Shown: positions 1 to 6,861 of the stretch, one piece after another
Layout of the letters: each line of letters starts with the position of its first letter
How positions within the stretch are numbered: the stretch's first letter is position 1
Assembly: GCA_020027205.1 (NCBI GenBank)
Contig: JAHRAQ010000003.1
Span: forward strand, 1-64,000
Direction: 5' to 3'
Origin: Nitrospirales bacterium
Lineage (GTDB): Bacteria; Nitrospirota; Nitrospiria; Nitrospirales; UBA8639
DNA length: 64,000 nt
Position numbers and translations under genes: made by a program
Notes under the pieces: model-generated
Told to the model about the DNA's origin: nothing
Seen by the model: the letters and a program-made list of their open reading frames with translations, nothing else
Databases searched by the model: none

Positions 1-455
1 ACTACGGCGACTGGTTGCGCGAACAAGAACGCTTCGACGACGCGCTCGCCGCCTACCGCGTCGCCGAACAACAACGACCCGACTTCCCCAACATCCCGAA
101 CAACATCGGCGTGGTGTTCGCGCGGCAGGGGTTGCCGGAAAAAGCCGAGGAACAATACCGCCGCGCGCTGCAACTTGACCCGCGCTATGTGATCGCGCTC
201 AACAACCTTGCGACATCGCTGACCGGCCGCGGTCAGCACCAAGAAGCGCTGGCGTTGTATCAACGGGCGGTCAAGATCAACCCGACCTACGCGAAAATTT
301 TCGCCGGCATGGGCGTCGCGTTGTTTAACTTAGGGCGGCACGAAGAATCGTTGCGCAGTTTGGAACGCGCGCTCAGCCTGGATCCGTCGCTGACCGAAGC
401 GCGCGACAACCGCGACGAAGTGCGGCGGTTGATGGGGAAAGGCGCCGGCGGCTGA
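1..455 (+). CDS. TPR-repeat protein, 5' end outside the window
   Basis: The reading frame is open from base 3, so the gene begins upstream; the first in-window start-like codon (TTG at 15) is not needed. About 150 residues are visible and consist of tetratricopeptide repeats of about 34 residues. Typical signatures are IPNNIGVVFARQG, ALNNLATSLTGRG and IFAGMGVALFNLG, each followed by a helix ending in L-x-L-D-P or similar. TPRs are protein-protein interaction scaffolds; nothing here identifies the partner. The gene converges on the glycosyltransferase gene, with only 11 bases between stop codons. The missing N-terminus could carry a catalytic or membrane domain. Confidence 0.85.
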   Translation, partial: YGDWLREQERFDDALAAYRVAEQQRPDFPNIPNNIGVVFARQGLPEKAEEQYRRALQLDPRYVIALNNLATSLTGRGQHQEALALYQRAVKINPTYAKIFAGMGVALFNLGRHEESLRSLERALSLDPSLTEARDNRDEVRRLMGKGAGG

Positions 456-466
456 CCGCGGTCAAC

Positions 467-1594
467 TTATCTCAAACCGCGCGGTTTGATGTCGCGGAAT
501 GTCCAGAAGGAGTTGACAAAATAGTTCAGCAACGCCGCCGGCACGATGCCCAAACCTTGCAGCAACACCGGCAGCGCCGACGGGAACAGCGCGGACAGCG
601 CGACGAAGGTGGCGTAACTCAAAGTCAGCGTCGCCAGCGACACCAAGTTGAACTTCATTCCGCGCACGCGCTTACGGCCGGTCAGCGCGCGGTCGGCGAA
701 AGTCCAGTAGTTGTTGATTAAAAAATTGGAGACGATGGACAACTCAATCGCAATCGGCGACGCGAGAAGTTTGTGCAGACCGAGGTCGAGCAGGATTTGG
801 AACGAGCCGAGGTTGATGACCGCGCCGGAGAGTCCGGTCAGCGCGAACTTGATGAAGGTGCGGTGGCGCGTCAGCCGCAGCCACCAGATGTGGCAGAAAA
901 ACGCGAAGATGTCCTTGACGCCGAGTTTGGTGTGGCCGCGTTCGCGTTCGCGGAAGTAAATCGGCTCTTCAACGACGCGCGCGCCGGCGGCGAGCAGGCG
1001 GTGCAGCAGCACGACTTGGAACGCGTAACCCTGCACGGAAATTTTTTCCACTTGTGCGGCGCGCAATGCGTCGGCGTTGATCGCTTTGAAGCCGGCGGTG
1101 CAGTCGTGCACCGCGGCGAGGCCGGCGACCCACCGCGCCAGTCGGTTGCCCCAGCGCGACAACAACCGCCGCGCCGGTGACCAGCGCGCGTCGATGCCGC
1201 CGCCGGCGACATAGCGGCTGCCGATCGCGACATCGGTGCCGGCGTCAAGGTGCGCGAGCAACTTGTGCGCGTCGGCCGGGTCGTGCGAGAAGTCGGCGTC
1301 CATCTGCACGATGATTTGCGCGCCGAGGTTGTTGAGCGCGTGGGTGATGCCGCGCACATATGCGTCGCCGAGTCCGCGCCGCTTGCCTTCCAACAAACGC
1401 ACGCGCGAATCATTCGCCGCGAACTCGCGCACCAAGTCCGCGGTGCCGTCCGGACTCTCGTCGTCCACGATCAAGAACGCGGTGTCGTCGCCGCGGTATA
1501 ACCCGGTCAAGCGCGCGAGTAGCGGCGTCACATTCGCCGCCTCGTTGTAAGTCGGGATGACGAAGCACACCCGCGACGAGCGGAGGCGCTTCAC
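467..1594 (-). CDS. Polyprenol-phosphate sugar transferase (GT2) fused to GtrA-like membrane domain
   Basis: The N-terminal part is a family 2 glycosyltransferase of the dolichol-phosphate mannose synthase type: VIPTYNEA, VDDESPDGT, the metal-binding MDADFSHDP and GSRYV are in the expected order. The C-terminal 130 residues are a GtrA-like four-helix membrane domain, starting at FALTGLSGAVINLG and ending NSFWTFRD. Such fusions move a sugar onto a lipid carrier and help flip it, for cell-wall or glycan decoration. A longer frame reaches 1663, but that would overlap the channel gene by 67 bases. The GTG at 1594 lies two bases after the channel stop and puts VCFVIPTYNE about ten residues in, so I prefer it. 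Third gene of a minus-strand unit. Confidence 0.88.
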   Translation of the reverse strand: MKRLRSSRVCFVIPTYNEAANVTPLLARLTGLYRGDDTAFLIVDDESPDGTADLVREFAANDSRVRLLEGKRRGLGDAYVRGITHALNNLGAQIIVQMDADFSHDPADAHKLLAHLDAGTDVAIGSRYVAGGGIDARWSPARRLLSRWGNRLARWVAGLAAVHDCTAGFKAINADALRAAQVEKISVQGYAFQVVLLHRLLAAGARVVEEPIYFRERERGHTKLGVKDIFAFFCHIWWLRLTRHRTFIKFALTGLSGAVINLGSFQILLDLGLHKLLASPIAIELSIVSNFLINNYWTFADRALTGRKRVRGMKFNLVSLATLTLSYATFVALSALFPSALPVLLQGLGIVPAALLNYFVNSFWTFRDIKPRGLR

Positions 1595-1595
1595 G

Positions 1596-2402
1596 TTATC
1601 GCCCGTGCCGCTCAAAACGCTCCTCCAGACGCCGCAACGATTTTTGAATCGCGCGAAGGTCATGCACGATGGCTTCGCGCGAATCCGGTTGCTCCAGGGC
1701 TTGCAGGTGTTCCGCCCTGGCTTTGTCCAAATTATTAATCACCACCGCAATAAAGAGATTGACGACGACAAACGTGCCCACCACCACAAAACTGACAAAA
1801 TACATCCAGGCCATCGGATGCAGGGCCATGGCGGTGTACATGATATCCGTCCAGTCTTCCAGGGTCACGACCCGAAACAACGACAACAGGGCAATGCCCA
1901 GGTTGCGCCAATGCGTGGGGTCGTGCTCGTGAAACAGGTGATAGCCGGCAATCGCGTACATGTAAAAGATGATGCTCATCAGGAGCAGCACATGTCCCAT
2001 GCTTGGAATGGAACGCACGAGCGTGGACACGATCATCCGCAGTTCCGGCATGGTGGAAATCAGCCGCAGGACGCGCAACAACCGCGCGAGCCGGGCAATC
2101 ATGGCATACTCGCCGCTTGCGGGAATGAGCGAACCCACGATCACCGAAAAATCAAACACGTTCCAGCCGTCACGAAAATACCGGTCCACCCGCGGGGCCG
2201 CCGCCAACATCTTGCACAGGGCTTCAAGGATGAACACGGCCAGGATGACGTCATTCCCCCAGCGCATCCAGTCGCCGTGGCGCCGCGCCACGTCGGGAAA
2301 AGTTTCCATTCCCAGGAGGACGCCGTTCCCGACAATCAGCGTGACGATGCCGTATTCAAACGCGGGCGCCGCGACCAGGCGTTGCGCAAACCGCTTCATC
2401 AT
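1596..2402 (-). CDS. NaChBac-type voltage-gated cation channel
   Basis: This is a single-repeat, six-helix ion-transport protein of about 268 residues, the usual size of bacterial voltage-gated channels. The S4 segment carries regularly spaced arginines (RLARLLRVLRLIS). The pore loop reads FRVVTLEDWTDIMY, followed by an S6 helix ending VVNLFIAVVINNLDKA and a short C-terminal helix with coiled-coil character. NaChBac and NavAb carry TLESW at the selectivity filter. The extra acidic residues here (TLEDWTD) are more like calcium-channel repeats, so ion preference is uncertain. The start is the ATGATGA that overlaps the stop of the formiminotransferase, implying translational coupling; a longer upstream frame lies inside that gene and is unlikely. 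Confidence 0.85.
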   Translation of the reverse strand: MMKRFAQRLVAAPAFEYGIVTLIVGNGVLLGMETFPDVARRHGDWMRWGNDVILAVFILEALCKMLAAAPRVDRYFRDGWNVFDFSVIVGSLIPASGEYAMIARLARLLRVLRLISTMPELRMIVSTLVRSIPSMGHVLLLMSIIFYMYAIAGYHLFHEHDPTHWRNLGIALLSLFRVVTLEDWTDIMYTAMALHPMAWMYFVSFVVVGTFVVVNLFIAVVINNLDKARAEHLQALEQPDSREAIVHDLRAIQKSLRRLEERFERHGR

Positions 2403-3310
2403 GCCAGCCCGCATTGTGTGAGACGATGCTCCACAACACAATCGCGCGTCAGGGAGTCGCACCGGAGATCATGTCCCTCGGCTTGCGCAAACGCCTCGTG
2501 CGGAATCAGCCCCACCACTTCGCTGCTCACCACGGCGACCCCCTTGCGCGCCGCTTCGTGTGTGACGGCGTCAAAGGCCGCGCGCAGGGACGTCCGGCGA
2601 TAGTCGGTGAGATTCATGGACACCTGCACGACGCCCCGGCTCTTCAACTCCAGCCCGATGGCTTTGACGCCCGGCAATCCCCCATGCGCGGCGCGAATCG
2701 TTCCGGCAATCGACTTCGCCACGGACACATCCTCACTTCGCAACGCCACGTTGTAGGCAAGAAGCGGGCGCCGCGCGCCCACCACGGTCACGCCGGCCGT
2801 GGGATGCGGGCGGGCGGGACCGAAATCCGGCGCCCACGCCGGATCGTCGGCCATGCGTTGTCGCAACGCCTCGCCCCCGCCGTGCCGAATTTGCTCCAAC
2901 CGGGTTCTGAACGGACGGGCACAGGCTTCGCCATAGAGAAACACCGGGATCCGCAATTCCCGCCCAAGACGCGCGCCCACCCGCCGCGCGAGGTCGACAC
3001 AATCCGCCATGGTCGCGCCACGGAGCGGAACAAACGGCACCACGTCGGTCGCGCCAAGCCGGGGATGCTGTCCCGCGTGCCGTCGCAGATCGATGCACTC
3101 CACCGCCCTGGCCGCCAGCGCAAACGCGGCCTCCGCCATGGCAACCGCGGAACCGGCCATGGTGAACACGCATCGATGATGATCCGCGTCCCGATGTCGA
3201 TCCAGCAGGGCCACGCCAGGCACGGCGGCCAGCGCGGCGGCGAGTTGTTCGATCACGAGATCATCACGCCCTTCACTGACATTGGGAACACATTCGACCA
3301 TGCCGGTCAT
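2399..3310 (-). CDS. ftcD: Glutamate formiminotransferase (FTCD N-terminal type)
   Basis: This single-domain protein of about 303 residues matches the formiminotransferase half of FTCD, which moves a formimino group between formiminoglutamate and tetrahydrofolate and can also act on 5-formyl-tetrahydrofolate. The family opening VECVPNVSEGRD is present, followed by DRHRDADHHRCVFT, QHPRLGATDVVPFVP and the C-terminal LELKSRGVVQVSMNLTDY. The cyclodeaminase half is absent, as in many bacteria. ATG codons at 3310 and 3301 both precede the conserved start; the frame continues upstream, but those residues do not fit the family. First gene of the coupled unit with the channel and glycosyltransferase, a combination whose logic is unclear. 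Confidence 0.88.
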   Translation of the reverse strand: MTGMVECVPNVSEGRDDLVIEQLAAALAAVPGVALLDRHRDADHHRCVFTMAGSAVAMAEAAFALAARAVECIDLRRHAGQHPRLGATDVVPFVPLRGATMADCVDLARRVGARLGRELRIPVFLYGEACARPFRTRLEQIRHGGGEALRQRMADDPAWAPDFGPARPHPTAGVTVVGARRPLLAYNVALRSEDVSVAKSIAGTIRAAHGGLPGVKAIGLELKSRGVVQVSMNLTDYRRTSLRAAFDAVTHEAARKGVAVVSSEVVGLIPHEAFAQAEGHDLRCDSLTRDCVVEHRLTQCGLA

Positions 3311-3475
3311 GCCGCCGCGCGCGAAATTGCCGGATCGTCCATACCGCACCCGAGATTTCTTGACAACCCCGACAGGGGCGCATTAAAGTCAACGCCACGG
3401 ACAGAAAGAATTGGGAACAGGCCCCGCGTCCGCCGGGGGAGGCATAATCTTCGGAACAACGAGAAAGGTGATGCC

Positions 3476-4006
3476 ATGAATAGCACGCAAGTCGAACCGG
3501 CCACAACCCTTGCCGGGTTGCGCGCCGCCAAACCAGAACGGGTGACCATTGTGCTCTTGAGCGGCGAGATGGACAAAGCCATGGCCGCCTTTATCATCGC
3601 CACCGGGGCCGCGGCCATGGGCATGCAGGTCACCATGTTCTTCACCTTCTGGGGGCTGAACGTGATTCGGAAACCGGGCGCGACAAGCGCGGCCAGAGAC
3701 GTGTTGCGCAAAATGTTCGGCTGGCTCAACAAAGGCGGGGCCGCGCGCCTGCCCATTTCCCGGTTCAACTTCGGCGGGCTGGGCGCCGCGATGATGACCA
3801 AAGTCATGCGGGACAACCGGATGCCCGGCGTGCCCGAACTGATCGACACCGCGCAGGACCTCGGCGTCACCCTGATCGCCTGCACCACCACGCTGGGCCT
3901 GCTGGGCCTGTCCAAAGACACGCTGATCGACGGCGTCGACCAACTCGCCGGCGTGTCCACCTATCTCGCGGAGGCCAAAGACGGCTCCGTGAATCTGTTT
4001 ATCTGA
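3476..4006 (+). CDS. DsrE/DsrF-like sulfur-relay family protein
   Basis: The 176-residue protein has the DsrE/F/DrsH-like fold: RVTIVLLSGEMDKAMAAFIIA at the first strand-helix, VTMFFTFWGLNVI at the second strand, and a C-terminal ACTTTLGLLGL segment that contains the cysteine often conserved in the family. These proteins carry persulfide or act in thiol redox, commonly with TusA. The TusA gene follows 24 bases downstream, supporting a common sulfur-transfer task. A much longer frame exists upstream but runs antisense through ftcD. The ATG at 3476 has GAGAAAGG at a normal distance and starts just before the conserved fold. The promoter probably lies in the divergent region 3311-3470. Confidence 0.86.
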   Translation: MNSTQVEPATTLAGLRAAKPERVTIVLLSGEMDKAMAAFIIATGAAAMGMQVTMFFTFWGLNVIRKPGATSAARDVLRKMFGWLNKGGAARLPISRFNFGGLGAAMMTKVMRDNRMPGVPELIDTAQDLGVTLIACTTTLGLLGLSKDTLIDGVDQLAGVSTYLAEAKDGSVNLFI

Positions 4007-4030
4007 ACCACGCACCACGGGAGTCGCGCG

Positions 4031-4276
4031 ATGATTGAATCCGATGTCACCCTCGACACGCTGGGGTACTTCTGCCCCATGCCCATCATCCTCACCTCAA
4101 AAAAAATCAAGGAACTGGCGACGGGCCAGGTACTGCAAGTCCTGTCCGACGACGAAGGCATCAAAAAAGACATGCCCGCCTGGTGTCAAACCACCGGCCA
4201 CGAATGGGTCGGCCTGGAAGAAGAGGGCGCGGATGCCAAGCGGGTGTATAGGGTGTTTGTGAGGAAGGCGGGGTAG
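4031..4276 (+). CDS. tusA: TusA-family sulfur carrier protein
   Basis: At 81 residues this is the exact usual TusA size. The signature LGYFCPMPI has the active cysteine in the CPxP motif that receives a persulfide from a cysteine desulfurase or rhodanese. The helix TSKKIKELATGQVLQVLSDD and the terminal strand complete the two-layer fold. TusA supplies sulfur for tRNA thiolation, molybdenum cofactor and oxidative or reductive sulfur pathways; pairing with DsrE points to a dedicated relay rather than a solitary housekeeping copy. GGGAG precedes the ATG. Function beyond sulfur transfer cannot be decided here. Confidence 0.9.
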   Translation: MIESDVTLDTLGYFCPMPIILTSKKIKELATGQVLQVLSDDEGIKKDMPAWCQTTGHEWVGLEEEGADAKRVYRVFVRKAG

Positions 4277-4353
4277 GGTTTCCCACAACTCACTCCGCCG
4301 TTTTTTCTCGCCGAAAACCGCAAGGAAGATTATCTCGACAGGAGACGTTTGCG

Positions 4354-4488
4354 ATGAGTAATCTCAAAGCCTATATCGGAAAAAGAAAAAAGGCCGACTC
4401 TGCGTTCAGGGCCGGCTATGATGAAGGCTACAAAGCGTTCAAAATAGGGGTGTTACTCAAAAAGTCGTTTGTGAAGAAGACAGGATAA
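4354..4488 (+). pseudogene. Truncated XRE-family antitoxin remnant (44 aa)
   Basis: A short frame with a good ribosome site (AGGAG, eight bases before ATG) encodes AYIGKRKKADSAFRAGYDEG followed by YKAFKIGVLLKK. This resembles the N-terminal arm of HigA-like XRE antitoxins, in which a D-x-E-F-x-x-G-Y-x-x-G-Y-x-x-F-K-I-G segment leads into the helix-turn-helix. Here the frame stops about nine residues after FKIGVLL, so the DNA-binding domain is missing. No toxin gene of the RelE/HigB type adjoins it. I read it as a decayed antitoxin, although a functional microprotein cannot be excluded. The family assignment rests on remembered motif similarity. Confidence 0.5.
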
Positions 4489-4500
4489 GAGCGGCCGACC

Positions 4501-4713
4501 ATGCACTATGCGGCGATTGTGGAGCATTGCAAAAAGACCGGCCTGTACGTGGGGCATGTGCCGGGATTTGCAGGAGCGTATTCTCAAGGCGAGACGCTGG
4601 ATGAATTGAAGCGTAATATGCAGGAAGTCATCGAGTTGGTGTTGGAAGATGACGAGCCGCACGGGGGACTCAGCGCTGTCAATGTCAATCTGGAAATCTC
4701 CCGTAGCACATAA
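4501..4713 (+). CDS. HicB-like (UPF0150) antitoxin-type protein without HicA
   Basis: The 70-residue protein has the HicB N-terminal fold, a degraded RNase H-like domain: YAAIVEHCKKTGLYVGHVPG followed by FAGAYSQGETLDELKRNMQE and VIELVLEDD. The C-terminal DNA-binding domain of full HicB is absent, as in the many stand-alone UPF0150 proteins. No HicA-like toxin (a small double-stranded RNA-binding domain protein) is found on either side, so it is an orphan. It sits 12 bases after the antitoxin remnant and just before a DNA methyltransferase, at the edge of the defence patch. Its role, if any, is unknown. Confidence 0.78.
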   Translation: MHYAAIVEHCKKTGLYVGHVPGFAGAYSQGETLDELKRNMQEVIELVLEDDEPHGGLSAVNVNLEISRST

Positions 4714-4741
4714 GGCCATTGACACAACAGGAACACAACGC

Positions 4742-5572
4742 ATGACTTTGGAAATCAACACAATCCATCGCGGAAACTCCACCGAACTTTTAGGAAAGGT
4801 GGAGGACGAGTCCGTTGACTTAATTGTGTGTGATGGGCCTTATGGCGTCACTCGAAACACATGGGATCGAATCGAATCAATCCAGCATTTCAATCTGGAC
4901 CTGATAAAAATATTTTCCACGAAGTTGAAGGACGGAGGGGCGTTGTACCTGTTCGGAAAAAGTGACTGTATTGATTTTATTGATTACCGCCCATACCTGA
5001 ATCTGCAATCCAGAATCGTATGGTATCAGCCCAGCCGGTTGGCGCAAGGTCGCCTGAATTACACCAACAACTATGACATTATTTGTTACTTCATCAAAGG
5101 ATCTCGTACCCGATGCTACAATTTGGACGACATCAGAGTCACACAACTGGTCGAACTGGAACATCGCCTCCGATGCGAGCGGGTTCCCTCGGTCACGAAT
5201 GGCAAATTCGGCAAGACAAGATTCAACGACAAAGGGAAAAATCCCGGCGACGTGTGGGGAGACATCAAACAACTCACATATAAATCCAGAGAACTTGTCT
5301 GTCGGGAAGCATTGAATACCATCCAAAAACCAGAAAAGTTAATTGAAAGAATTGTGCTGGCAAGTTCCTCACCCGGCGATCTTGTATTAGACCCCTTCAC
5401 CGGCGTCGGAACCTGCCCGGTGATATGTAAACGATATGGCCGTCGGTTTATTGGATTTGAACGCGATGAAACGCTTATTGAGGCGGCGGAACGGCGGCTC
5501 AATGCAATCAGAGGAAACGAACGGATAACTGCAAATAGCGCGGCATCAACCCTGCTAACTAAAGTTGGTTAG
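4742..5572 (+). CDS. DNA methyltransferase (N4-cytosine/N6-adenine type, beta class)
   Basis: The 276-residue enzyme has the beta-class order: catalytic motif IV first (VDLIVCDGPYGV), target-recognition region in the middle, and AdoMet-binding motif I near the C-terminus (LVLDPFTGVGT). It should methylate an amino group on adenine or cytosine in DNA. Motif IV reads DGPY rather than the usual DPPY or SPPY, a minor but notable change. ATG at 4742 is preceded by AGGAAC; an upstream in-frame extension overlaps hicB and lacks family similarity. The gene converges on mcrC with a four-base overlap of the ends, which suggests it provides protection for a restriction system using the McrBC proteins. 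Confidence 0.88.
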   Translation: MTLEINTIHRGNSTELLGKVEDESVDLIVCDGPYGVTRNTWDRIESIQHFNLDLIKIFSTKLKDGGALYLFGKSDCIDFIDYRPYLNLQSRIVWYQPSRLAQGRLNYTNNYDIICYFIKGSRTRCYNLDDIRVTQLVELEHRLRCERVPSVTNGKFGKTRFNDKGKNPGDVWGDIKQLTYKSRELVCREALNTIQKPEKLIERIVLASSSPGDLVLDPFTGVGTCPVICKRYGRRFIGFERDETLIEAAERRLNAIRGNERITANSAASTLLTKVG

Positions 5573-6861
5573 GCGGCGTTAGCGCAAGACGCTACGGTTG
5601 GATCAAGTGATTTGTCCAGAATTTTTTCTTTGTCAAGGTCAACCGGCACAACGGTCAGGCATAATCCAGTTTCAAATTGATATACCAATGACTTCATAAA
5701 ATTCTTGTTGCGCGGATACAGCAAATAAAGTTCGGGCGCGGTGTTTTCCTTGGCATGGTATTTTTTGCCGTAAGCGTATAACTGATACAGGTCGGTTTGG
5801 CTGATGTTGTAGTGTTCTTCTTCTGTGTCCAAGCGTTTCCACTTCGCATCCATCACCCGCACTTGGCCGCCGCGTCGCGCGACGATGTCGGGACGCAAAC
5901 GAAACTCCGACTTGCCGTCCTGGTTTTCTGTTACCAAGTGATAACGACTTTCTTGTGCGTTCACCGTCCAACCACCACCGGCAACACGAACCAGATGCGC
6001 CGCATAATCCTCAAAAATTTTCTCCATCGGAAACAACAACGCCAACGCCGGACTGCGGTCGCGCCAAGTGGCGGGCGCGGCGCGCTTCAAAAACAACCGC
6101 GCCCACGGGAACAGACGGTTATACAACGGCATCGTGCGGTCAACCCGCGCGCGAATCAGGTCGGCGTCAATGTTGTTTGATGCGGGAATGTCCTCAAAGT
6201 AAAGTTGTGCGCGGCGAATGTTCACGCGGTTGGCATCCAAGCGGCTTAGTCGTTGTAGCAACAGCAATGTGGATTTAAGCAAACGATTGATCGGGCGGTT
6301 CGGCGAAAATTCTTCGTAGCGCACATAAAACCGTTCTTTGTGAACCAAGTTGTGACGCAAGTTCGGAGCAATCAGCAGTTTGCCTTTTAAGGTGTGGCGG
6401 TTTTCTTCAATCTCGTTATACGCGCATGCCAACCCGCGGCGCGTGAGTTCGTGCATGTCTTTCATAAACATTGTGATGAACGCCTCCAGCAACGGGAAGT
6501 TTTTTAAGGTGCGCACATCAGCGTCGTTTAACTGAATACAATCTTTGCTCTTCCGCCAGCGTCGCAACATTCGCAAAAAGATTTCGCGTTCGCGTTCTGT
6601 TTTTTCCCTACCGCCGTCCAGTTCCACCTTCGGCAAAATCTCAACCGTCGTACCGGCGCGGGTTTGTAATACACCGACATAGTTGACCGCCTTGATGGTT
6701 TGGTCGCCCACAACCATCGCCTGCTTACCGTCGGCGTCCGGGTTGCCCAACACATAATCCCGAATCTCCCGCCAGTCGCTGCGGTCAATCAGCACATCGT
6801 TCTTGCCCGGCACATCAAAGACAAGGTTTTGATACTCGCGAAGAACGATCGCTTTATTCAT
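5569..6861 (-). CDS. mcrC: McrC-type nuclease subunit of a McrBC restriction system
   Basis: The 430-residue protein matches McrC, the subunit that binds the McrB ring and cuts DNA. The N-terminal half contains the partner-binding region with VGVLQTRAGTTVEILPK. The C-terminal half has a PD-(D/E)xK nuclease site: LRPDIV at about residue 325 and the DAK triad at 338-340, followed by YQLYAYGKKY. Catalytic residues look intact. The start overlaps the end of mcrB by eight bases, as in typical mcrBC operons. Its stop region overlaps that of the convergent methyltransferase. Confidence 0.92.
   Translation of the reverse strand: MNKAIVLREYQNLVFDVPGKNDVLIDRSDWREIRDYVLGNPDADGKQAMVVGDQTIKAVNYVGVLQTRAGTTVEILPKVELDGGREKTEREREIFLRMLRRWRKSKDCIQLNDADVRTLKNFPLLEAFITMFMKDMHELTRRGLACAYNEIEENRHTLKGKLLIAPNLRHNLVHKERFYVRYEEFSPNRPINRLLKSTLLLLQRLSRLDANRVNIRRAQLYFEDIPASNNIDADLIRARVDRTMPLYNRLFPWARLFLKRAAPATWRDRSPALALLFPMEKIFEDYAAHLVRVAGGGWTVNAQESRYHLVTENQDGKSEFRLRPDIVARRGGQVRVMDAKWKRLDTEEEHYNISQTDLYQLYAYGKKYHAKENTAPELYLLYPRNKNFMKSLVYQFETGLCLTVVPVDLDKEKILDKSLDPTVASCANAA

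Noticed and set aside
2414-3475. Long N-terminal extension of the DsrE-family frame
   Set aside because: It runs antisense through ftcD and lacks any family similarity; the ATG at 3476 has a ribosome site and fits the domain.
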